Assembly: GCA_002010365.1 (NCBI GenBank)
Contig: MTNL01000033.1
Span: forward strand, 1-6,492
From: Candidatus Acetothermia bacterium JdFR-50
GTDB taxonomy: Bacteria > Bipolaricaulota > Bipolaricaulia > Bipolaricaulales > Bipolaricaulaceae
Length of the DNA stretch: 6,492 bases
Reading direction: 5' to 3'
Shown: positions 1-4,678 of the stretch, piece by piece
Layout of the letters: the number at the start of each line of letters is the position of its first letter
How positions within the stretch are numbered: position 1 is the first letter of the stretch
Notes under the pieces: generated by a model
Seen by the model: the letters and a program-made list of their open reading frames with translations, nothing else
What the model was told of the DNA's origin: nothing
The model's database searches: none
Program-made: the position numbers and the translations under genes

Positions 1-2
1 AT

Positions 3-104
3 CATGTGCGCGTCAAGGGAAAGGTGGGTGTGGAAATCCTGGTCAAGGACCTTCTTGCCCTTCCCCAAGTCCGCGTCGCCTCCTGGGAAGATTTCCGCGG
101 CTGA
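3..104 (+). CDS. possible C-terminal end of an unidentified rightward protein (partial)
   Basis: An open frame runs in from the left window edge and stops at TGA 102-104, one base before the stop codon of the convergent cdd gene. It encodes about 33 residues, starting HVRVKGKVGVEILV and ending ASWEDFRG. The alternating Val-rich pattern looks like beta strand followed by a short helix, and the codons end mostly in G or C like the neighbouring genes. I do not recognise the family. The opposite strand of the same stretch is also open and protein-like, with an AGGAGG at 79-84 before a TTG at 66-68, so the true coding strand is uncertain. The tail-to-tail fit with cdd and the strand-like composition make me lean to the plus strand. 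Confidence 0.4.
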   Translation, partial: HVRVKGKVGVEILVKDLLALPQVRVASWEDFRG

Positions 105-105
105 C

Positions 106-501
106 TCAGGCGCGAAGGGATTTCGGCCCGAAGCCTCGGGGGAGGAGTTCGCCGAGCTTGGCTTTCTGCACCTCTTTCCCTTCGGCGTCGGCCATGATGA
201 CGAGGAGATCCGGAGCGAACTCGTAAAGCACCTGACGGCAGGCCCCGCAAGGGGGGCAGGGAACCTTACCGCAGGCGATGGCGATGGCCTCGAACTCTCG
301 AACTCCCTCTGATACGGCCTTGAACACCGCCACCCTTTCAGCGCACATCGTGAGGCCAAAGGCGGCGTTCTCCACGTTGCAGCCGGTGAAGACCCTCCCG
401 TCTTCCGCCAAAAGCGCCGCCCCCACGGCGAACCCCGAGTACGGGGCGTACGCGTTCGTCCTCGCCTCCACCGCCCACTGTACCAATTCCTCTTCTTTCA
501 T
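106..501 (-). CDS. cdd: cytidine deaminase
   Basis: This is a zinc-dependent cytidine/deoxycytidine deaminase, converting (deoxy)cytidine to (deoxy)uridine in cytoplasmic pyrimidine salvage. The protein has 131 residues, the usual length of the small homotetrameric type. Visible motifs are the substrate-binding CNVENAAFG (41-49), the TMCAERVA segment with zinc ligand Cys53 and proton-shuttling Glu55, and PCGACRQ with zinc ligands Cys85 and Cys88. Using three Cys ligands is typical of the tetrameric class. Cys82 is an extra cysteine close to the zinc site. The ATG at 499-501 sits 6 bases after a consensus AGGAGG, which settles the start. The gene lies downstream of the acyl-CoA synthetase on the same strand, separated by about 80 bases with a hairpin and its own probable -10 box. 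It is therefore probably transcribed at least partly on its own. The family assignment is secure. Confidence 0.97.
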   Translation of the reverse strand: MKEEELVQWAVEARTNAYAPYSGFAVGAALLAEDGRVFTGCNVENAAFGLTMCAERVAVFKAVSEGVREFEAIAIACGKVPCPPCGACRQVLYEFAPDLLVIMADAEGKEVQKAKLGELLPRGFGPKSLRA

Positions 502-507
502 CCATAC

Positions 508-513
508 CCTCCT
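508..513 (-). promoter_or_regulatory. Shine-Dalgarno site of cdd
   Basis: On the minus strand the sequence reads AAAAAGGAGGG, then TATGG, then the ATG of cdd. The AGGAGG core is 6 bases from the ATG, which is ideal spacing. A second ATG inside the spacer (TATGG) is in another frame and is not the start. Confidence 0.85.
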
Positions 514-524
514 TTTTGATTCGA

Positions 525-530
525 ACTATA
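525..530 (-). promoter_or_regulatory. probable -10 box of the cdd promoter
   Basis: On the minus strand TATAGT matches the TATAAT consensus at five of six positions. Transcription would begin near 518, giving a leader of about 17 bases that contains the AGGAGG site. No convincing -35 box lies 16-18 bases upstream. The closest candidate, AAGACA at 555-560, is about 24 bases away and too far. The box overlaps the foot of the hairpin at 530-555, so termination of the upstream gene and initiation at cdd would share sequence. Confidence 0.4.
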
Positions 531-555
531 AAGCGCCAGGTGCTCCCGGCGCTTT
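530..555 (-). terminator. hairpin between the acyl-CoA synthetase gene and cdd, possible weak terminator
   Basis: Read on the minus strand, AAAGCGCCGGG, loop AGCA, then CCTGGCGCTTT forms an 11-bp stem with a single G-U wobble. On the plus strand the same position is an A-C mismatch, so the structure fits leftward transcription better. It begins 26 bases after the synthetase stop codon. The following sequence, TTTATAGTT counting from the stem foot, is only moderately U-rich, so as an intrinsic terminator it would be weak. It could instead be an RNA 3'-end stabiliser or a protein site at the cdd promoter. Confidence 0.45.
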
Positions 556-581
556 GTCTTCACGAGCTATGGACACGACCA

Positions 582-2219
582 TTACATGCCTGGTGGCCTC
601 AGGCCCTTGCGTTCGTACTCGCGTTTGCGGAGCTCGGCCCGCTTGATCTTGCCGGACGATGTCTTGGGGAGTTCCGTCACGAACTCGATTTCCCGGGGGT
701 ACTTATAGGGAGCGGTGATCTCCTTCACGAAGTTCTGGAGCTTCTTGGCAAGTTCATCCGAGGGCTCGTGGCCGGGGGCCAGGATCACGAAGGCCTTTAC
801 GATCTCGCCACGCTCGGGATGGGGCGAGCCCACCACCGCCGCTTCCGCCACCGCCGGATGCGATACCAGCGCCGACTCCACCTCGAAGGGCCCGATCCGG
901 TACCCCGCCGAGAGGATGATGTCGTCGGCCCGGCCCTCGAAGAAGAAGTAACCCTCCTCATCGATCCGCACCAGGTCCCCGGTGCGGTACCACTTGCCGG
1001 AGAAGACCTCCCGGGTGAGATCGGGGTTCTTCCAGTAGCCGGCGAAGATCCCGGGGTTCCCCACCTCCACCGCCACCTCTCCGATCCCCCCGGGGCCCAC
1101 GGAGTTGCCCTCCTCGTCGATCACGGTGGCGTTGGGGCCGGGAGTTGGGACGCCCATGGAGCCCGGCTTCACCGGCAATCCAGGGTAATTGCATACGAGG
1201 CACACCGACTCCGTCTGTCCGTAGCCGTCACGGATCGTCACCCCCAGGGCATCACGGAAAAAATCGATTACCTCGGCATTTAGTGGTTCCCCCGCGGAGA
1301 GGGCTTCCCTCAGTTTCAGTTTTCCCCGGTAGCTCGCCAGGTTCGGCACGTGGGCCAGGATCATTCGGTACTCGGTGGGTGTGGCGCAGAGCTTGGTGAT
1401 GGGATAGCGGGAGAGGATTTCGAGATACCTCGCGGGATCGAACCGCCCGAAGAAGATGAACTGGGTGAGGCCGTGGGCGAGGCCCACCCCCACGGGGGAC
1501 CAGTACCACTTGGCCCACCCGGGAGCAGTGGTGGCCCAGATGAAGTCGTCCGGGCCCACGTCCCACCAGTAGCGGGCGGTGATGACGGAGTGGCCGTAGA
1601 TCCACCGGTGCTTGTGCATCACGGGCTTCGGTTCTCCCGTGGTCCCGGAGGTGAAATTTATGGTGATGGGGTCCTCGGCGATGAGGGGTACGGGATCGGC
1701 GACCGGGGCCTTCTCCACCTCTTCCTCGAAGGAAAGCCACCCATGTCTCTTTCCCCCGATGAGGATGAAGTGTTCCAACGCGCATCGGCCCCGGACCTCG
1801 TCCACCTCATCGGCGGTGGAGGCATGAGCCACTACCACCCGCGCCCCCGAGACCTCCACGCGGTACACGATGTCCTTGGCCCGGAGCATCTCGGTGCAGG
1901 GCACGGCCACGCCTCCGGCCTTGAAGGTCCCGATCTGGGCGATGAAAGCCTCGGGCAGCCGGGGGAAGATATGGAGGATGGGATCCCCTTTTCGCATCCC
2001 GAGGCGTATGAGCACCGCGGCGAACCGAGACGAGAGGTCGGAGAGTTCTTCCCACGTCAAGGTCCGCTTCTCCCCCTTTTCGGACTCCCACACCACAGCG
2101 GGCTTATCCGGGTGCTTCCGGGCGTGGGCATCCACCGCCTTTGCGATGTTGTAATCCTGGGGGATATCCCACCGGAACTCGCGCTTCTCGCGCTCGTACT
2201 CCTCCTTCGTCCAAGGCAC
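582..2219 (-). CDS. AMP-forming acyl-CoA synthetase, medium-chain (ACSM-like) type
   Basis: This ANL-superfamily enzyme activates a carboxylic acid with ATP to an acyl-adenylate and then forms the CoA thioester. Counting from the GTG at 2217-2219 the protein has 545 residues. Motifs in order are the P-loop-like TSGTTGEPK (190-198), the APGWAKWYWSPVGVG segment from about 232, a SAGEPL segment near 308-313, DGYGQTE (331-337), YRTGD (411-415), the hinge region GRADDIILSAGYRIGPFEVE (429-448), and PKTSSGK with the probable catalytic Lys524. The GWAKWYWS, SAGEP and APYKYPR segments recall animal medium-chain ACSM enzymes and their bacterial relatives more than acetyl-CoA synthetase. The exact acid cannot be read from sequence. 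The open frame extends 38 codons upstream, but that stretch is unlike the family and the AGGAGG at 2229-2234 points to the GTG at 2219 (a GTG at 2225 is possible). The gene is divergent from the uncharacterised gene to its right. Confidence 0.93.
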   Translation of the reverse strand: MPWTKEEYEREKREFRWDIPQDYNIAKAVDAHARKHPDKPAVVWESEKGEKRTLTWEELSDLSSRFAAVLIRLGMRKGDPILHIFPRLPEAFIAQIGTFKAGGVAVPCTEMLRAKDIVYRVEVSGARVVVAHASTADEVDEVRGRCALEHFILIGGKRHGWLSFEEEVEKAPVADPVPLIAEDPITINFTSGTTGEPKPVMHKHRWIYGHSVITARYWWDVGPDDFIWATTAPGWAKWYWSPVGVGLAHGLTQFIFFGRFDPARYLEILSRYPITKLCATPTEYRMILAHVPNLASYRGKLKLREALSAGEPLNAEVIDFFRDALGVTIRDGYGQTESVCLVCNYPGLPVKPGSMGVPTPGPNATVIDEEGNSVGPGGIGEVAVEVGNPGIFAGYWKNPDLTREVFSGKWYRTGDLVRIDEEGYFFFEGRADDIILSAGYRIGPFEVESALVSHPAVAEAAVVGSPHPERGEIVKAFVILAPGHEPSDELAKKLQNFVKEITAPYKYPREIEFVTELPKTSSGKIKRAELRKREYERKGLRPPGM

Positions 2220-2228
2220 CCTCACATC

Positions 2229-2234
2229 CCTCCT
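2229..2234 (-). promoter_or_regulatory. Shine-Dalgarno site that decides the acyl-CoA synthetase start
   Basis: On the minus strand AAAGGAGGG is followed by AT, GTG, AGG, GTG. The second GTG (2217-2219) is 9 bases beyond the AGGAGG core and the first (2223-2225) only 3, so the second is favoured. The ATG within GGGATGTGA is followed at once by TGA and cannot be the start. Confidence 0.7.
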
Positions 2235-2255
2235 TTGTCCGGACTCTCCTTTGGG

Positions 2256-2261
2256 GTTATA
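2256..2261 (-). promoter_or_regulatory. probable -10 box of the acyl-CoA synthetase promoter
   Basis: On the minus strand TATAAC matches TATAAT at five of six positions. It would start transcription near 2249, leaving a leader of about 30 bases that includes the AGGAGG site. A weak -35 candidate, TTTCCC, lies at 2280-2285 with an 18-base spacer. The box overlaps the -10 region of the divergent gene on the other strand. Confidence 0.45.
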
Positions 2262-2265
2262 TCCT
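2258..2265 (+). promoter_or_regulatory. probable -10 region of the rightward gene cluster (leaderless)
   Basis: The plus strand reads TATATCCT here, containing two overlapping -10-like hexamers: TATATC at 2258-2263 and TATCCT at 2260-2265. TTGTCC at 2235-2240 is a plausible -35 for the first, with a 17-base spacer. The ATG at 2272 lies 6-8 bases downstream, so transcription would start at or next to the ATG. No Shine-Dalgarno sequence is present, which fits a leaderless message. Confidence 0.4.
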
Positions 2266-2271
2266 AAAGTC

Positions 2272-3048
2272 ATGGAGAAGGGAAAAGCAAAGGCGGTGAT
2301 GGTGCTCCACCCGGGGGCGGCCAAACGCCTCATCGCCCGGGGCGTGGCTGCTCTTCCTCAGGTAAGGCGGGCCCTGGAAAAGGGGATCGTGGTTGTCACC
2401 CTGGGGACGACCAATGCCTACGTGGTGGAGGAACTCTTAGGGCGCCCGGTGGATAAGGTATCCCACTGCGCGGGGTACATAGGCCGTGAGCTCTCCGCGG
2501 TGCCCAGGGAACGGAGGGGCCGTGAGGTGGTGCTGGATCGCGGCCGCCCGGTGGAGTTACAGCCCGAGGAGCTCTTGAAGAGGCTTTCCGCAGGGGATGT
2601 GGTCATAAAAGGGGGAAATCTCCTGGATCCCTTCGGGATGGTGGGGGTCTTCATGGCCGCCCCCAATGGTGGCACCGTGGGACGGTATATGGCGTTGGCC
2701 CTGGCCCGGGGAGTGGAGATCGTGATCCCCATATCCCGGCTGAAGAGCGTTCATACCACGGTGGTGGAGCTTGCCCGGGAGTTGGGGATCGGCCGGGTAT
2801 CGCGGTCCATGGGCTTCGGTGTCGGGGTTTATCCCCTCGTGGGCACCGTGGTCACGGAGACCGAGGCGGTGGAACTGCTCTACGGCGTCGAAGCCCGGCA
2901 CATAGCCTCGGGCGGGGTGGGGCTGGGAGCGGGCGCGGTGACGCTGCTGCTTTCCGGGGAGGAGGGCGCGGTGGGCCGCGCCTTCGAAGAGCTCAGGCGG
3001 CTGGCGGAGGAAGAGCCGCCGTTGGCGTTCCATGTGGACGCTGGCTGA
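2272..3048 (+). CDS. uncharacterised 258-residue protein heading the yigZ-ruvA-ruvX cluster
   Basis: I do not recognise a named family. The 258-residue protein has no signal peptide or membrane helix that I can see and is presumably cytosolic. It is rich in glycine motifs: VVVTLGTTNAYVVEELLG (about 40-57), SHCAGYIGREL (64-74), GDVVIKGGNLLDPFGMVGV (108-126), APNGGTVGRY (130-139), then GVEIVIPISRLKSVHTT (147-163), and a Gly-rich strand-turn stretch at 212-222. Alternating beta strands with small Gly/Thr turns suggest an alpha/beta fold that binds a phosphorylated or nucleotide ligand. The layout is loosely like ISOCOT-type folds (ribose-5-phosphate isomerase, eIF2B, CoA transferases), but that is speculation. 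The ATG at 2272 is chosen because of the -10 box just upstream. An in-frame TTG at 2251 would add seven residues but falls in the promoter. Its end overlaps yigZ by 17 bases, implying joint expression. Confidence 0.85.
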   Translation: MEKGKAKAVMVLHPGAAKRLIARGVAALPQVRRALEKGIVVVTLGTTNAYVVEELLGRPVDKVSHCAGYIGRELSAVPRERRGREVVLDRGRPVELQPEELLKRLSAGDVVIKGGNLLDPFGMVGVFMAAPNGGTVGRYMALALARGVEIVIPISRLKSVHTTVVELARELGIGRVSRSMGFGVGVYPLVGTVVTETEAVELLYGVEARHIASGGVGLGAGAVTLLLSGEEGAVGRAFEELRRLAEEEPPLAFHVDAG

Positions 3049-3622
3049 GCCGGGCCGAGGGAAGCTGGTGGAGAAACGTTCCCGCTTCCTCTCCTTCGCG
3101 TATCCCGTGGTCACCGAAGGAGAGGCCACGGCCCGGGTTAAGGCGCTGCGGCGCGAATACCACGATGCCCGCCACGTGGCCTACGCCTACCGCGTCCTCT
3201 CCAGCGGCGGGATCATCGAGCGGGCGGACGACGCTGGAGAACCGGTCCGCTCCGCCGGTTGGCCCATCCTGGAGCTCCTGCGGGGCAGGGATTTGGTGAA
3301 TGTCCTCGTGGCGGTGGTTAGGTACTTCGGCGGGGTGAAGCTGGGGGTCGGGGGCCTGCGGCGGGCTTATCGCGATGTCGCTGCCCTGGCATTGGAGGAT
3401 GCCGACATCACGGGGTTCGTCCCCAGGGAGGAGATATGTCTTGTCTTTTCCCCGGACCACTCGGGACATGTTTACCCGCTCCTTTCCCGATTGGGCGGCG
3501 TGGTGCGTTCCCACGATTTCGTGGGCGGGAGGGTCGTCCTGCGGGTAGGGATGCCCAGGGATAAGGTGGCCGAGCTCCGGGAAATGGCCCGTCCATGGGG
3601 CGAGGTTCGGCCATTAGAATAG
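3032..3622 (+). CDS. yigZ: YigZ/IMPACT-family protein (UPF0029)
   Basis: The protein has 196 residues, close to the roughly 200 of E. coli YigZ. Family signatures are KRSRFLSFAYPV (15-26), DARHVAYAYRV (45-55), DDAGEPVRSAGWPILELL (66-83) and LVNVLVAVVRYFGGVKLGVGGLRRAY (88-113), followed by a C-terminal ferredoxin-like domain from about 130. The N-terminal domain is the one shared with eukaryotic IMPACT, which affects translation through GCN1/GCN2. The bacterial role is unclear, with a link to translation or nucleic acid binding suggested by the fold. The ATG at 3032 aligns with the start of E. coli YigZ. It lies inside the upstream gene, which ends at 3048, and has no Shine-Dalgarno sequence, so translation is probably coupled. 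The stop codon is 7 bases before ruvA. Confidence 0.93.
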   Translation: MWTLAEPGRGKLVEKRSRFLSFAYPVVTEGEATARVKALRREYHDARHVAYAYRVLSSGGIIERADDAGEPVRSAGWPILELLRGRDLVNVLVAVVRYFGGVKLGVGGLRRAYRDVAALALEDADITGFVPREEICLVFSPDHSGHVYPLLSRLGGVVRSHDFVGGRVVLRVGMPRDKVAELREMARPWGEVRPLE

Positions 3623-3629
3623 CCCGGCT

Positions 3630-4214
3630 ATGTTCGATTTTCTGGAGGGAGAGGTCGTTGCCGTGGGAGAGGAGACCGTGGTCCTTCAAGTAGGTGGTAT
3701 GGGGTTTAGGATCTCGGTGCCGAAACGCACCGCTTCCGAGCTCGCCGGCTTCGTCCGGCTTTACACCCATCTCCTCCCGGGCGAGGATGAGTTCCACCTC
3801 TACGGGTTCGCCACCCCCGAGGAGCGGGATATGTTCGTGGGGCTGCTGTCCGTGCCCCAGCTCGGACCACGGTTGGCCTTCCGGCTGGTGGCCGCCATGC
3901 CCCCCGAGGAGTTCGCCGCCGCCATCCGCCGAGGGGACCTCTCGGCCCTGGAGCAGGTGAAGGGAATCGGCCGCCGCACCGCCCAGCGGATCATGGTGGA
4001 GCTTTCGGAACGGCTCGCTAAGGTGGTCCCCGCGACCCCAACGCCCATCTCGGAGAAGGAGACGGTGGTCCTGAGGGCCCTCACCTCCAAGGCCCTGGGG
4101 TTCTCCGAGGTCGAGGCCCGCAAGGCCCTGGAGGCCTTGCGCAAGGAATGTCCCCCCGATGCCGCCGTGGAGGAGATGATCCGTCGAGCCCTGCGGATCC
4201 TCTCCCGATCATGA
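3630..4214 (+). CDS. ruvA: Holliday junction branch migration protein RuvA
   Basis: RuvA binds the four-way junction as a tetramer and loads RuvB helicase rings for branch migration. The protein has 194 residues, a normal length. Domain I is an OB fold (1 to about 62), with VGGMGFRISVP (21-31) and LYTHLLPGEDEFHLYGFATPEER ending near 66. Glu52-Asp53 there match the acidic pin of E. coli RuvA. Domain II has two helix-hairpin-helix motifs, LLSVPQLGPRLAFRLVAAM (72-90) and LEQVKGIGRRTAQRIMVEL (107-125). A Pro-rich linker (about 131-141) leads to the RuvB-contacting domain III (about 143-194), with LTSKALGFSEVEARKAL at 151-167. The ATG follows the yigZ stop by 7 bases without a Shine-Dalgarno sequence. 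The end overlaps ruvX as ATGA. Neither ruvB nor ruvC is in this window. Confidence 0.97.
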   Translation: MFDFLEGEVVAVGEETVVLQVGGMGFRISVPKRTASELAGFVRLYTHLLPGEDEFHLYGFATPEERDMFVGLLSVPQLGPRLAFRLVAAMPPEEFAAAIRRGDLSALEQVKGIGRRTAQRIMVELSERLAKVVPATPTPISEKETVVLRALTSKALGFSEVEARKALEALRKECPPDAAVEEMIRRALRILSRS

Positions 4215-4630
4215 GGGTCTTGAGCTTGGATATAGGGGAGAAGAGGATCGGACTCGCCCTCTCCGACGAGACCGGCACCATCGCCCAAGGGAAAGGGACC
4301 TATCGCCGCCGCGCCCTCGCCGATGACCTGCGATACCTGGCGGCGAGGATCCAGGAGTGGGGGGCTGAGCGGGTCGTGGTGGGCCTTCCCCTGAACATGG
4401 ACGGGACGGAGGGGGAACAAGCCCGGATGGTGCGGAAGTTCGCACGGGCCTTGGAGGAGGTGGCCGGGGTGTCGGTGGAGCTGTGGGACGAGCGCTGGAC
4501 CACCGCCGAGGCGGAGAGGGTACTGCTCGAGGCCGACTTGAGCCGCCGGAAACGCCGGGCGGCGCGAGACGAGCTCGCCGCCGTCCTCATCCTCCAGTCC
4601 TGGTTGGATGCCCATCGCGATGCGGGCTAA
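4211..4630 (+). CDS. ruvX: RuvX/YqgF family pre-16S rRNA nuclease, RNase H-like
   Basis: YqgF is an RNase H-fold protein needed for 5' maturation of 16S rRNA in E. coli. It was earlier proposed as an alternative Holliday junction resolvase. The protein has 139 residues, the usual size. Motifs are MRVLSLDIGEKRIGLALSD (1-19) with catalytic Asp7, RVVVGLPLNMDGTEGEQA (54-71), LWDERWTTAEAE (91-102) with catalytic Glu94, and RRAARDELAAVLILQSWL (115-132) with Asp120. All three expected acidic residues are present. The start is the ATG at 4211-4213, which forms the ATGA overlap with the ruvA stop. The frame stays open 21 codons further upstream, but that stretch lies within ruvA and does not resemble the family. 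Translation is probably coupled to ruvA, as no Shine-Dalgarno sequence is visible. Confidence 0.95.
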   Translation: MRVLSLDIGEKRIGLALSDETGTIAQGKGTYRRRALADDLRYLAARIQEWGAERVVVGLPLNMDGTEGEQARMVRKFARALEEVAGVSVELWDERWTTAEAERVLLEADLSRRKRRAARDELAAVLILQSWLDAHRDAG

Positions 4631-4666
4631 TCCGTTTTGACTCGGGGGGCGATTCCGCGTGGGTAA

Positions 4667-4672
4667 TATAAT
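4667..4672 (+). promoter_or_regulatory. perfect TATAAT -10 box of a leaderless promoter for the beta-CASP RNase gene
   Basis: The 48-base gap after ruvX ends in TAATATAAT, then GGCGTC, then ATG. The consensus TATAAT is 6 bases from the start codon, so RNA would begin at or right beside the ATG, leaving no room for a Shine-Dalgarno site. TTGACT at 4637-4642 looks like a -35, but its 24-base spacer is too long. A 17-base spacer would fall on a run of G. Initiation may lean on the -10 and flanking bases or an activator. Confidence 0.6.
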
Positions 4673-4678
4673 GGCGTC

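Noticed and set aside
516..1283. 255-codon open frame on the plus strand over the end of the acyl-CoA synthetase gene
   Set aside because: His/Arg/Gly-rich antisense shadow. The minus-strand gene includes the conserved C-terminal catalytic lysine region here.
1350..2267. 305-codon open frame on the plus strand opposite the acyl-CoA synthetase
   Set aside because: It is Gly/His/Pro-rich with no domain-like pattern and lies wholly antisense to a gene with complete ANL motifs. Long antisense frames are expected at this base composition.
2217..2333. Longer acyl-CoA synthetase starting 38 codons upstream, or at the ATG whose CATG it shares with the divergent gene (2271-2274)
   Set aside because: The extension would run through the divergent promoter and into the neighbour's coding region, is unlike the family's N terminus, and ignores the AGGAGG directly before the GTG at 2219.
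3615..3620. TAGAAT as a -10 box for an internal ruvA promoter
   Set aside because: It matches five of six consensus bases and lies 9 bases before the ruvA ATG. However, it overlaps the end of yigZ, has no -35, and the tight gene spacing explains expression without it. It is possible but unsupported.
4631..4678. Terminator or small RNA in the gap after ruvX
   Set aside because: I see no inverted repeat followed by a U-tract. The gap is adequately explained as a promoter region.
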